From QYOJ01 sp964449285 (GTDB lineage Bacteria > Bacteroidota > Bacteroidia > Bacteroidales > FEN-979): a DNA stretch of 64,000 nt. Below, piece after piece: positions 1-9,858 of the stretch. The stretch covers positions 1 to 64,000 of the forward strand of contig CAYUZX010000008.1 in the NCBI GenBank assembly GCA_964449285.1, given 5' to 3'. Under the pieces are notes generated by a model. The model saw only the letters and a list, made by a program, of their open reading frames with translations, ran no database searches and was not told the origin of the DNA. The number at the start of each line of letters is the position of its first letter. Positions within the stretch are counted from its first letter, which is position 1. The position numbers and the translations under genes were made by a program.

Positions 1-17
1 GAATTGCCCCTACTTTT
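1..17. repeat. Half copy of a GTAGGGGC palindrome
   Basis: These 17 bases equal the right half of the perfect palindrome at 59590-59625 (identical to 59609-59625). The left half, if present, lies outside the window. It is a dispersed intergenic repeat near the end of an unseen upstream gene. Confidence 0.6.
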
Positions 18-35
18 TTGTTTACTGCCAACTGA

Positions 36-56
36 AAGCTCCCGGGGCTTTTTTTG
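36..56 (+). terminator. Probable Rho-independent terminator
   Basis: A short GC-rich hairpin (AAGCTCC paired with GGGGCTT, one G-T wobble, CCGG core) is followed directly by a run of T. It would end a plus-strand gene lying left of the window. One TGCCAAC heptamer lies just upstream at 26-32. Confidence 0.45.
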
Positions 57-88
57 TTCATAACACGGAATAACTTGCCGTGGAATCG

Positions 89-120
89 CTTGACAGCTTG
101 AATTCCTAAAAGTATTTTTG
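89..120 (+). promoter_or_regulatory. Bacteroidota-type promoter for the giant secreted protein
   Basis: TATTTTTG at 113-120 matches the Bacteroidota -7 consensus TAnnTTTG. CTTG at 89-92 lies 20 bases upstream, at the usual place of the -33 TTTG element. Transcription would start a few bases after 120, shortly before the ATG at 142. Motif-based only. Confidence 0.45.
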
Positions 121-141
121 AAACTTGGAAAAATACTATAT

Positions 142-3100
142 ATGAAGCGATATTCCCTCTTATTATTCCTGGCGATCATCCCTTCCCTTCTTTTCTCACA
201 GGGTGGTCCAAATCATTCTAGCCATCCCAGCTCAAAGGTTAAAACAGATAGCCATCAAGAACTCCAGCAAAAACACCTCTTCTTTATCGAAAATAAAGGG
301 CAAATTATCGACCAGTCCGGGAATCCCAATCCGGCTGTACGCTATTTATTAAACATGAATGGATTCAATGTTCAGCTACGCAACAATGGTTTCAGTTATG
401 ATATTTATCAAATCGAAAGAACCATTGTTGCAGATGAGCAGATCATGGATAAGGAAACATCTCAACTCAATCGTTTCAACTTGGATACAAATCATTCCCG
501 GATAAACTTTCATCGGATTGATATCAATTTCGAAGGAGCCAATCCCAATTGTGAAATCATTGCAGAAGATCCCTCTTCCGATTACCTGAATTACTACACG
601 GCAGGAACTCCTGTTGAAGGCATCAGGGATGTTAACCATTTTGGTAAGGTCACATACCGAAATCTCTATCCGGGAATTGACCTGGAATATCTGGTTGATG
701 AGACCCAAACATTCAAGTATAACTTTATTGTCAAGCCAGGGGCTGACATGGAACAGATCAGGATGAAGATTGATGGAGCATCAGATATTTTACTGGAGGA
801 TGGCCTCCTGGTGTTGATCAATTCAATCAATCCGATCCAGGAAAAAATACCGGTTAGTTGCGTACTACAGGAAAGAGGACAAACAGATATCCAGGTTACT
901 TTCCGGCAGATTGAGGACAACGTATTTGGATTTTCCGCATCCCGAGAGATCCCTTCTGATGCCACATTGGTCATTGATCCCATCCCTGGTCTTGTTTGGG
1001 GGACCTATTATGGAGGATCCTCAATGGATATCCTGTCTGGTTGTACCGGGGATGTTAATGGGAACTTTTATGCTACCGGCATGACCGAATCGGTCAACAA
1101 TATCGCTTCCGCTGGTTCATTTCAATCAGTCCTGGCCGGAGGCGTCGATGTCGTTGTTGTAAAATTCAATGCTGCCGGAGTAAGACAATGGGGAACCTAT
1201 TATGGAGGGGCTAATGATGATTATGGTTTTGGCGTTTCTGTAAATGCGCTTGGGGACTTATTTGTTGCAGGCTTTTCCACCTCTACTTCCGGTATTGCAA
1301 CACCAGGAGCATATCAAACAGCTTTGGCAGGCTCTTATGACGGGGTCCTGATCAAGTTTGATGCTTCCGGATTCAGATTATGGGGCACCTACTATGGAGG
1401 AGGTTCCAGTGATTATCTCTTTTCTATTGCTACTGATTCAGCTGGTAATTGTTATCTCACAGGTGGAACCTATTCAACTTCCGGCATCGCTACACCAGGA
1501 GCGTATAAAACAGTGTTTTCGGGAATTGAGGATGCACTGGTTGCGAAATTCAATTCCTTGGGCGCCATCCAATGGGGAACATACTATGGTGGAACCAGTT
1601 ACGAGGAGGCATACAGACTATCCATAAACGGAGAAGGAGATGTGTTTATTGGGGGTCAGACCTATTCTGTTGATGGCATTGCAACACCTGGAACTCATCA
1701 ACAGGTTATGGGTGGAAACGGTGATGCATTTCTTGCGAATTTCGATACCGCAGGGAATCTGCAATGGGGGACATACTATGGTGGATTTGACTGGGAAACC
1801 GGGAATGGTGTGTCTGCAGGAGACAGTGGCTCCGTCTATCTAATTGGTCAAACCGCTTCTTCAAATGGGATCTCTTCACCCGGATCTCATCAACCTTCCT
1901 ATGCTGGATCTACCGATGCTTTTTTTGCAAAGCTGGATTCGTCGGGTACAAGAGAGTGGGGAACCTATTATGGCGGCAGCGGTTCCGAGGCAGGCTATGC
2001 TGTAAAGGGAAAAGCGGATGGAAATGTTTACTTTACAGGCTACACTTTTTCTTCTACCGGCATCTCCACCCCGGGAGTATATCAACCTGCTTGGGCCGGT
2101 GAGCATGATGTTTTTCTCACAGAATTCAATCCATCCGGTAACAGGATCTGGGGAACATATTATGGAGGACCTCTCAGTGAAGATCCAAAAGATATATCCC
2201 CTGTGGGTAACAGGTATATCTATGTCGTTGGATATACAGCATCAGCAACTGGAATCTCTACTCCCGGGAGTCATCAACCATCCTTTGGAGGAGGTACGTG
2301 GGATAGCTTTATTACAAAATTTACGTTATGTAACCCAACCATTATCACATCACAACCCGCTGATAAAAATGTATGCCAGGGAACGGATGTCAACTTCCAG
2401 TTGTCTGCAACAGGAGATAACCTGACCTATCAGTGGCAGGTTAATTCGGGGGTTGGATTTACCAATCTGGCCAACAGTTATCCTTATAGCGGAGTACAAA
2501 CAAATAAACTGGTTATCGACAGCACTTCCCTCGGCCTAACTGGATATACTTACCGATGTTTACTGACTAATAACTGCCTTGAAGTTGAATCCTCTAATAC
2601 CATCATGCTTACCGTTAATCCATTGCCTGTTCCAATAATCTCTCCCCAGCCCCTTATTACCGAGAGCTTTGAAAACGGGGGAACCATTCCCACAGGCTGG
2701 GCCTTGGAGACACTAGCGCCAAATAATACGATCACGTTCCCATCTTCTACAAGCCACCCTATCGGGTACAATGCCTACAACGGCACCTACCTTGTACGAT
2801 TCAATTCGTATGATGCCGGAAACGGCGTGGTCAGACTTAAACGATCTTCACCTATATCGACAGTAGGGTATACCAATATCAACCTTAGCTTTGCCTGGCT
2901 GGAAAACGTCGGATTTTCGACTTCAAATGATCGTGTTGAAGTTGAATGGTCAACAAACGGTACCACCTGGAATTCGGCAGGAACCTTCTCTCGCTACAAC
3001 GCTGTTCCAGGTTGGAAAATTAAGACACTGACACTGCCACCGGGAGCCGGCGGGCAAGCATCCCTCTATATCGCATTTAAATTCACTTCCGAATTTGGGA

Positions 3101-6100
3101 ATGACTGCTACCTTGATCTGGCCAAATTATATAGGGATAATTCCACCGTCTGTATTGGAACTACATCCTACCAAACTGAAGCCGGTATGACTGCCTACGG
3201 CTGGACAGTCTCTTCCGGGGGAACCATCACCAGCGGATCAGGCACCTCAACTATCACTGTTTTATGGTCCACCCCAGGATCCAAGTCCATTGGTGTAAAT
3301 TACACAAACGCGAACGGTTGTAAAGCAAACCTTCCAACTACCACAACAACGACAGTAAATCCGCTACCTGTTCCTACCATCTCCGGACCAACAGCTATTT
3401 GTGTGCATGATACTGTTCTCTACCGCACCCAAAAAAACATGACATCCTACATATGGAGCATATCTTCAGGGGGAACACTCATTGGATCAGCAACTGACAG
3501 CCTGGTCAACATCCGATGGGATACCATCAGCTCGAGCGGCAACCGCTGGATCAATGTAACCTACACAAATGCCTCCGGATGTGCAGGCACTTCGGCTACT
3601 CCATACACCATTACCGTAAATCCCCTTCCGGTCCCCACAATATCCGGGACCACAAGCCTTTGCAAAAACGCTGTGGGAACATATCAAACAGAGTCTGCCA
3701 TGACAGGATACGCCTGGACGGTCTCTTCGGGAGGTGTGATCCTCTCCGGAACAGGAACCAATACGATCACCGTTCGGTGGGATCTGGCAGGTTCGCAAAC
3801 TGTATCGGTAAACTATAGCAACCTTTCAGGCTGTGATGCCCTGGCTCTTACCACACTGCCGGTAACTGTTCATCCCCTTCCGGTACCGACAATCACGGGT
3901 TCAGGATCGGTCTGTCGGGGTAGTACAAGCGTCATTTACTCAACGGAAGCTGGAATGACGGGTTACAGCTGGACCATCTCTTCAGGAGGAACAATTACTT
4001 CAGGAACCGGCACCAATGCCATCACGGTAACCTGGAACAGTGCAGGATCGCAGACAGTGACAGTGAATTATACCAACAGCAATGGCTGCACAGCAGCCAC
4101 TGCCACAGTCAAAAATGTAACCGTTAATCCGTTGCCTGTACCCACCATTACAGGTCAGGGAACGGTTTGTGCCGGAACAGACAGTGTAATTTACACTACC
4201 GAAGCCGGAATGACCGGATATACATGGATAATCTCAGCAGGTGGAACGATCATAGCCGGCGGAACCTCCATAAGCAACACGGTTACCGTGACCTGGAACA
4301 CCACCGTCGCACAAACCGTATCTGTGAATTATGTGAACGGGAACGGATGTACAGCTGCTTCAGCAACAGTAAAAAATATCACAGTCAATCCGTTGCCGGT
4401 ACCAACAATCACCGGAGCAGACATAATTTGTGTAGGTGAAAGTGGTGTGACATATACCACCCAACCTGGAATGACGGGCTATGCCTGGTCGATTTCGGCA
4501 GGTGGAACCATCACAGGCGGAGGCAGTGCAAACAACAATACAGCCACCGTCACCTGGAATACGATTGGTGCACAAACCCTGAGTGTGAACTATGTGAACG
4601 GGAATGGATGTACAGCGGCCACACCATCAGTTAAAAATATTACTGTCAACCCGTTACCGGTACCAACAATTACGGGTTCGGGAGTTGTATGTGCCGGCAC
4701 TGCAGGTGTAATCTATACAACCGAGACCGGAATGACCGACTATACCTGGACCACCTCAGCAGGGGGAACCATAACGGCAGGAACCGGCACACATGCCGTC
4801 ACCGTTACATGGAATACGCCGGGGTCACAGACAATTAGTGTTAGTTATACCAATGCCAGTGCTTGTGCCACTACCACCCCAACGGTCAAGAATATAACCG
4901 TAAACCCCTTGCCTGTGCCAACCATTAATCCTGCTTCCATCATGTCGGAGAGCTTTGAAAACGGGGGCGCTATCCCTTCCGGCTGGGCAATCGAAATACT
5001 GGCATCAAATAATACGATAACTTTTCCTGCAACCACCAGTTATCCCTCCGGATATAATGCCTTCAGTGGCACCTATCTCGTTCGGTTCAATTCATACGAA
5101 AACGGGAATGGAGTTATCCGGCTAAAAAGGAACACACCCATTTCTACAATAGGCTCCCCCAATGTGAATGTGGATTTTGCCTGGCTGGAGAGCCCGGGGT
5201 TTTCCACATCCAATGACCGGGTGGAAGTGGAATGGTCGCTGGATGGTGCAACCTGGAACTCGGCAGGAACCTTTCCCCGGCACAACACGGTTGCGGGTTG
5301 GAAGATCAAAACCCAGCAGTTACCCCTCGGAGCAGGAGGACAACCAGCGCTGTATATTGCCTTTAAATTCACCTCCGATTTTGGCAACGACTGCTACCTT
5401 GACCTGGTCAACGTGTATCAAAGCAATTCATCCGTCTGCACCGGAAATTCTGTATCCTATCAAACCGAAACTGGAATGACTGCCTATGGTTGGACCCTCT
5501 CTCCCGGGGGAACCATTACGAGTGGATTAGGTACAGCATCCATCATGGTCTTATGGTCAACTCCCGGATCCAAGACGATCGGTGTAAACTATACAAACGC
5601 AAACGGCTGCAAAGCCAATCTACCAACAACCACAACAACAACGGTTAATCCTCTTCCAGTTCCGACAATATCAGGTCCCGCCTCTGTATGTTTACATGAC
5701 ACTGTTCTATATCGGACCCAGAAGAACATGACATCTTACCTGTGGAGCATTTCATCGGGAGGAACGATCATCGGATCAGCTGCCGACAGTTTGATTACCG
5801 TAGCCTGGGATTCCGCTGGTACCCGATGGGTAATTGTGACATACACGAACACAATTGGATGTACAGGAACCAATCCTGCTCCCTTCAATGTCACCGTGAA
5901 TCCACTTCCGGTTCCTACGATCACCGGACCCATCAGCCTCTGCAAAAACACCATCGGAACCTATCAAACGGAACTGGCTATGACAGACTACTCCTGGGCT
6001 GTTTCTCCGGGCGGTGTGATTCTGACAGGGTTGGGCACGAGAACAATTACAGTACGGTGGGATTCGGCAGGTGCCCGCAGCATATCGGTAAACTATACAA

Positions 6101-8703
6101 CCGTTCCGGGTTGTCAGGCGCTGGCCCCGACGATGTTGCCGGTCATTGTTCACCCCCTTCCCACACCTACGATTAACGGTCAGGATACTGCCTGTGTGAA
6201 TTCTACCGGGAATAATTACACGACAGAGGCTGGGATGACAAATTACCTATGGACCGTATCCACCGGTGGAGTAATTACAGGAGGGGGAACAACCTCCAGC
6301 AATTTTGTTACCGTTACCTGGGCAAGCATCGGCAACCATTCTGTAAGTGTAAACTACACGACCCTATCTGGCTGTTCTGCAGCAACAGCTACAAACTTTT
6401 CTGTCCTTGTGAGCCTGATTCCAACACCAGAGTTATTTGGTCCTGCCACACCCTGTGTTCTGTCACCTGAAACCTACTCAACACAACAGATGATGGAATC
6501 CTATAACTGGTCGGTCTCCCCAGGGGGAGTTATCACTTCGCCTACCGATACCAGTGCGATCGTGGTTTTGTGGAACACCGCTGGAAACCAATACGTAATT
6601 GTTAACTACACCACCCCTGCTGGTTGCACAGGTCTAATCCCCGACACCCTCCCAGTTATCGTCAACTCCCGCCCTACTCCCTCCATCTCCGGACCGATTT
6701 CCGTTTGTGAAGGCACAGGAGGGCATGCCTACACTACTGAACCGATGAAAACTGCCTACCAATGGACACTTTCGGGCGGAGGGACTATCATCTCCGGAGC
6801 CGGAACCAATGTCGTTACAGTAACATGGGACTCGGCAGGCGCGAGACAAGTGATGGTGAATTATACAAACCCGTCGACCGGATGCAACGCCTTAGCCCCC
6901 ACTAGCTATGCTGTCACCGTCAAACCCAAGCCGAATCCCGTTATACTGGGCCCAACACCCGTCTGTAAAGGAATTCCAGGAAACAATTACACCACTCAAA
7001 GTGGGATGCTCAACTACATCTGGAATGTCTCCTCCGGGAATACAACAACCTCAGGTGGGACAACTGGCAGCAATTTTATCACGATCACATGGAATATGGT
7101 GGACACGCAAACGGTTTCGGTTAATTATACCGCAACAAACGGTTGTACGGCTCAAACTGCCAAGTCCTTTAAGGTCAAAGTCAATCCGTTGCCGACTCCA
7201 ACGATCGGCGGACCCGATACGGTATGTGCTACTACATCCGGGAATCTCTATGGAACACAGCCAGGAATGTCCAACTATAGCTGGGTAATCTCAACGGGTG
7301 GAACCATTACTTCCGGACTCAATACCGACACCATTACCGTTACCTGGGCTCAGGCCGGAGCCCGATGGGTTTCAGTCAACTACAGCGACAGCAACGTGTG
7401 CTCCGCTGCTGCACCTTATGTTTACAACGTCCATGTCTTGTCATTGCCGGTACCAACCATCACCGGACCTGCAACAGCTTGTGAGGGATCTACAGGAAAA
7501 ACATATACCACGCAAACTGGCATGACCAACTACCTGTGGGCTGTCTCCAATGGTGGCACGATCACCGCGGGCGGAAGCGACTCGGTCAATTTTGTGACTA
7601 TTACCTGGGATTCCGCGGGAGCACAAACGGTAAGCGTCGGGTATACCAATGCAAGTGAATGTACTACCGGAACCCCAACAGTGTTTAATGTTACGGTTAA
7701 CCCCCTTCCTCTACCCTCCATAACCGGGGCGGATACTGCCTGTGCGAATGCCGGTAACTATGCTTACACCACTGAAACAGGGATGACCGGATACCAGTGG
7801 ACCACCTCCGCCTCAGGGATGATCACCTCAGGAATGGGAACTTCACAGGTGCAGGTAACCTGGCTTGGGACCGGAACCCAATGGGTAAGTGTCAGCTACA
7901 CGAACGGGAATGGCTGCAGTGCAGCTATACCTTCTACGCTCACAGTATTGGTTGAAGGCTCTCCCGGACAGATGGGACCGATTACGGGCTCCGACTCAAT
8001 CTGTGGCGTTGCAACCGGTATCTCCTATTCAACCAATCCTATTACCAATGCAACCTCTTATAACTGGTCTGTTCCACCCGGCGCCATCATCACTTCCGGG
8101 GCAGGAACTACATCTATCCTCGTTGATTATCCAACAACAGCCACCAGCGGGAATATGACTGTAACCGCCAGTAACGCCTGTGGAAATGGAGCGCCATCGC
8201 CTCCTCTTCAGATCTCTGTCACGCAAATTCCTGCAACACCGGTGATCACGCTTATCGGGAATGTGTTGCAAAGCAATATTCCTGATGGGAATCAATGGTT
8301 CCTCAATGACACCCTGATACCTGGAGCAACCGGAGCCACATTTCATGTATTGGAAGAGGGAGATTATTGGGACAAGGTGATCATCAATGGCTGCGCATCC
8401 GACACATCCAATCACATCTATGTCATCATCACAGGAATTGAAAATCCTGTAGGCAAGGGCATCTCACTCTATCCCAACCCGAACGATGGGACATTCACAC
8501 TCCGGTTCAACCAAACTACAGATGAATCCTATGTAGTTATGGTTGTAAATCAACTGGGCTTGAAGGTGACGGAAAAAGAGCTGCTGGTCAAACCAGGGAA
8601 CTCTGAACACCAAATCGATTTGCGGCCACTGCCGATTGGAGTTTATACGATTCTGATTTCGGGAGAGACAAAACGGGTAGTGAAGAAAATCGTTGTGAAA
8701 TAA
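142..8703 (+). CDS. Giant secreted SBBP/PKD-like repeat protein with T9SS sorting domain
   Basis: An exported surface or extracellular protein of 2853 residues. ATG 142 is preferred over an in-frame TTG at 118 because it opens directly with a signal peptide (MKRYSLLLF...). Domains in order: an N-terminal region with FFIENKGQ, typical of SBBP-repeat proteins (about 40-285); seven SBBP repeats, each starting WGTYYGG at residues 286, 350, 414, 478, 542, 606 and 670, exactly 64 residues apart; an Ig-like domain (about 729-832); a choice-of-anchor-J-like domain (841-1000); seven PKD-like domains of about 83 residues ending NPLPVPTI; a second anchor-J domain (1603-1761); eleven more PKD-like domains; and a C-terminal T9SS type A domain (YPNPNDGTF... 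ending KKIVVK). The architecture suggests adhesion or a structural surface role; no catalytic motif is seen. It converges on the next gene with a one-base gap. Confidence 0.9.
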   Translation: MKRYSLLLFLAIIPSLLFSQGGPNHSSHPSSKVKTDSHQELQQKHLFFIENKGQIIDQSGNPNPAVRYLLNMNGFNVQLRNNGFSYDIYQIERTIVADEQIMDKETSQLNRFNLDTNHSRINFHRIDINFEGANPNCEIIAEDPSSDYLNYYTAGTPVEGIRDVNHFGKVTYRNLYPGIDLEYLVDETQTFKYNFIVKPGADMEQIRMKIDGASDILLEDGLLVLINSINPIQEKIPVSCVLQERGQTDIQVTFRQIEDNVFGFSASREIPSDATLVIDPIPGLVWGTYYGGSSMDILSGCTGDVNGNFYATGMTESVNNIASAGSFQSVLAGGVDVVVVKFNAAGVRQWGTYYGGANDDYGFGVSVNALGDLFVAGFSTSTSGIATPGAYQTALAGSYDGVLIKFDASGFRLWGTYYGGGSSDYLFSIATDSAGNCYLTGGTYSTSGIATPGAYKTVFSGIEDALVAKFNSLGAIQWGTYYGGTSYEEAYRLSINGEGDVFIGGQTYSVDGIATPGTHQQVMGGNGDAFLANFDTAGNLQWGTYYGGFDWETGNGVSAGDSGSVYLIGQTASSNGISSPGSHQPSYAGSTDAFFAKLDSSGTREWGTYYGGSGSEAGYAVKGKADGNVYFTGYTFSSTGISTPGVYQPAWAGEHDVFLTEFNPSGNRIWGTYYGGPLSEDPKDISPVGNRYIYVVGYTASATGISTPGSHQPSFGGGTWDSFITKFTLCNPTIITSQPADKNVCQGTDVNFQLSATGDNLTYQWQVNSGVGFTNLANSYPYSGVQTNKLVIDSTSLGLTGYTYRCLLTNNCLEVESSNTIMLTVNPLPVPIISPQPLITESFENGGTIPTGWALETLAPNNTITFPSSTSHPIGYNAYNGTYLVRFNSYDAGNGVVRLKRSSPISTVGYTNINLSFAWLENVGFSTSNDRVEVEWSTNGTTWNSAGTFSRYNAVPGWKIKTLTLPPGAGGQASLYIAFKFTSEFGNDCYLDLAKLYRDNSTVCIGTTSYQTEAGMTAYGWTVSSGGTITSGSGTSTITVLWSTPGSKSIGVNYTNANGCKANLPTTTTTTVNPLPVPTISGPTAICVHDTVLYRTQKNMTSYIWSISSGGTLIGSATDSLVNIRWDTISSSGNRWINVTYTNASGCAGTSATPYTITVNPLPVPTISGTTSLCKNAVGTYQTESAMTGYAWTVSSGGVILSGTGTNTITVRWDLAGSQTVSVNYSNLSGCDALALTTLPVTVHPLPVPTITGSGSVCRGSTSVIYSTEAGMTGYSWTISSGGTITSGTGTNAITVTWNSAGSQTVTVNYTNSNGCTAATATVKNVTVNPLPVPTITGQGTVCAGTDSVIYTTEAGMTGYTWIISAGGTIIAGGTSISNTVTVTWNTTVAQTVSVNYVNGNGCTAASATVKNITVNPLPVPTITGADIICVGESGVTYTTQPGMTGYAWSISAGGTITGGGSANNNTATVTWNTIGAQTLSVNYVNGNGCTAATPSVKNITVNPLPVPTITGSGVVCAGTAGVIYTTETGMTDYTWTTSAGGTITAGTGTHAVTVTWNTPGSQTISVSYTNASACATTTPTVKNITVNPLPVPTINPASIMSESFENGGAIPSGWAIEILASNNTITFPATTSYPSGYNAFSGTYLVRFNSYENGNGVIRLKRNTPISTIGSPNVNVDFAWLESPGFSTSNDRVEVEWSLDGATWNSAGTFPRHNTVAGWKIKTQQLPLGAGGQPALYIAFKFTSDFGNDCYLDLVNVYQSNSSVCTGNSVSYQTETGMTAYGWTLSPGGTITSGLGTASIMVLWSTPGSKTIGVNYTNANGCKANLPTTTTTTVNPLPVPTISGPASVCLHDTVLYRTQKNMTSYLWSISSGGTIIGSAADSLITVAWDSAGTRWVIVTYTNTIGCTGTNPAPFNVTVNPLPVPTITGPISLCKNTIGTYQTELAMTDYSWAVSPGGVILTGLGTRTITVRWDSAGARSISVNYTTVPGCQALAPTMLPVIVHPLPTPTINGQDTACVNSTGNNYTTEAGMTNYLWTVSTGGVITGGGTTSSNFVTVTWASIGNHSVSVNYTTLSGCSAATATNFSVLVSLIPTPELFGPATPCVLSPETYSTQQMMESYNWSVSPGGVITSPTDTSAIVVLWNTAGNQYVIVNYTTPAGCTGLIPDTLPVIVNSRPTPSISGPISVCEGTGGHAYTTEPMKTAYQWTLSGGGTIISGAGTNVVTVTWDSAGARQVMVNYTNPSTGCNALAPTSYAVTVKPKPNPVILGPTPVCKGIPGNNYTTQSGMLNYIWNVSSGNTTTSGGTTGSNFITITWNMVDTQTVSVNYTATNGCTAQTAKSFKVKVNPLPTPTIGGPDTVCATTSGNLYGTQPGMSNYSWVISTGGTITSGLNTDTITVTWAQAGARWVSVNYSDSNVCSAAAPYVYNVHVLSLPVPTITGPATACEGSTGKTYTTQTGMTNYLWAVSNGGTITAGGSDSVNFVTITWDSAGAQTVSVGYTNASECTTGTPTVFNVTVNPLPLPSITGADTACANAGNYAYTTETGMTGYQWTTSASGMITSGMGTSQVQVTWLGTGTQWVSVSYTNGNGCSAAIPSTLTVLVEGSPGQMGPITGSDSICGVATGISYSTNPITNATSYNWSVPPGAIITSGAGTTSILVDYPTTATSGNMTVTASNACGNGAPSPPLQISVTQIPATPVITLIGNVLQSNIPDGNQWFLNDTLIPGATGATFHVLEEGDYWDKVIINGCASDTSNHIYVIITGIENPVGKGISLYPNPNDGTFTLRFNQTTDESYVVMVVNQLGLKVTEKELLVKPGNSEHQIDLRPLPIGVYTILISGETKRVVKKIVVK
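997..2340 (+). repeat. Seven SBBP repeats with exact 192-base period
   Basis: The codons for the W of WGTYYGG fall at 997, 1189, 1381, 1573, 1765, 1957 and 2149, that is every 192 bases without a single indel. Each unit also carries a conserved GI(A/S)TPGxxQ segment. Units have diverged at the DNA level, so length is conserved more strictly than sequence. Confidence 0.9.
2662..3890 (+). repeat. Intragenic duplication, copy 1
   Basis: Encodes one anchor-J domain plus three PKD-like domains. It is repeated at about 4948-6172, in the same order and with closely matching sequence (both begin ESFENGG, share TSNDRVEVEWS and FGNDCYLDL, then the YRTQKNMTSY domain). The starts are 2286 bases (762 codons) apart. 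Confidence 0.85.
4948..6172 (+). repeat. Intragenic duplication, copy 2
   Basis: Second copy of the block at 2662-3890. Small indels between the two copies all keep frame. Duplication of a multi-domain block, not a single domain, explains part of the protein's size. Confidence 0.85.
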
Positions 8704-8704
8704 C

Positions 8705-9856
8705 CTACTCCCTCTGCTTCAACTCCTCTGATTTCACGAAATAACTTCCTTTGACTACCACTCTGGCATCAGCAGGCATCGGTTCCGATAAGAAAATCTG
8801 GATATAGCCACCTTCCGAAAAACCGGTGGTTACTTCCATCCGGCGAAACATGACCAGCGAATCAGTCTCCTTGGAACATGTGTAGTAGATATAGGTATCA
8901 TCTGTCCCCTCACCTACCACCGATTCTTCGGGAAGCGCATCCACCTCCTGCTCATCGGTATGGATCTCAGCGGATACGAACATCCCGGGGAGAATATGTT
9001 GAGAGGTATTCGTAAAACTGGCAATGACCTTCACGGTACGGGCATCCTGTTCCACCATCTTGCCGATGCTAATCACAGCGGCTTCATAGACTTCAGGGCC
9101 GAGATTGGCCAATGTAAAAGTAACACGCTGACCTATTGAGATAAAAGGAACATCCTTCTCAAAAACCCGAATCTCCAGGAGGAGGTTATCTTTATCGATG
9201 ATCTGAAACATCGACTTATTAGGCTCAACATACTGACCGATAGTGATTTCCATCTCTTCAACCGTGCCTGAGATCGGGCTTACAATGCCGGCAACCGGTT
9301 GTATGCTTCCTTCGTTCAAAGCTTCCAAAGGGATGTTGAACATCTCCATCTGCATACTCAACGACTGGAATCTAGCTTCCAGGTCGGTAAGGTCTTTTCT
9401 CGCCTCCTGCAGCTTTTTATCAGCGTTAATCTTCTCCTTGTTAAGCAACTCCTGTCGCTCAAATTCACTCTTTTGAAACTCCCAGAGGCTTCTGGTAGAT
9501 ATATACTTCTGTTGAACTTCGATAATTTCAGGAGAAGTGATTGAGGCCAGTAACTTGCCTTTGGAGACTCTATCTCCAACGTTAACGAGGATCGACTCAA
9601 CCGTGCCTCCTATCATGGTTCCGACAAAGGCGTTCTTCTGCCATCTGAGGATTAGTTTGCCTTTGGCTTTAATATCCTTGGAGAGCACTTCCCTGGTCAG
9701 CTTCCCTAATGTGATCTTGCCGATCTCTATCTGTTCCTTATTAAGAACGACCAGACCTGAATCGGGTGTACCTTCCTCACTCTTTTCTTCCGTAACAGGG
9801 GTCTGATGACAACCTGCCAGAAAGAGGCAGAATAAAATTCCTGTTAATGTTCTCAT
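8705..9856 (-). CDS. RND efflux periplasmic adaptor, lipoprotein (CusB/HlyD family)
   Basis: A membrane-fusion protein of 383 residues that links the inner-membrane RND pump to the outer-membrane channel. The N-terminus is a lipoprotein signal with lipobox LAGC (Cys16). It is followed by the barrel-sandwich/lipoyl halves (about 80-110 and 195-220, GTVEEMEITIGQYV), a coiled-coil hairpin between them (about 110-190), and a beta-barrel region with GPEVYEAAV. It lies two bases downstream of the RND gene, so the two are surely co-transcribed. The family exports metal cations. The metal cannot be told from the sequence: no His- or Met-rich N-terminal stretch is visible. Confidence 0.9.
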   Translation of the reverse strand: MRTLTGILFCLFLAGCHQTPVTEEKSEEGTPDSGLVVLNKEQIEIGKITLGKLTREVLSKDIKAKGKLILRWQKNAFVGTMIGGTVESILVNVGDRVSKGKLLASITSPEIIEVQQKYISTRSLWEFQKSEFERQELLNKEKINADKKLQEARKDLTDLEARFQSLSMQMEMFNIPLEALNEGSIQPVAGIVSPISGTVEEMEITIGQYVEPNKSMFQIIDKDNLLLEIRVFEKDVPFISIGQRVTFTLANLGPEVYEAAVISIGKMVEQDARTVKVIASFTNTSQHILPGMFVSAEIHTDEQEVDALPEESVVGEGTDDTYIYYTCSKETDSLVMFRRMEVTTGFSEGGYIQIFLSEPMPADARVVVKGSYFVKSEELKQRE

Positions 9857-9858
9857 GA

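Noticed and set aside
2662..8230. Regular repeats resembling a CRISPR array or tandem satellite
   Set aside because: The period is set by protein domains of about 83 residues, frame is kept throughout, and the DNA units differ strongly. There are no short identical repeats with unique spacers.
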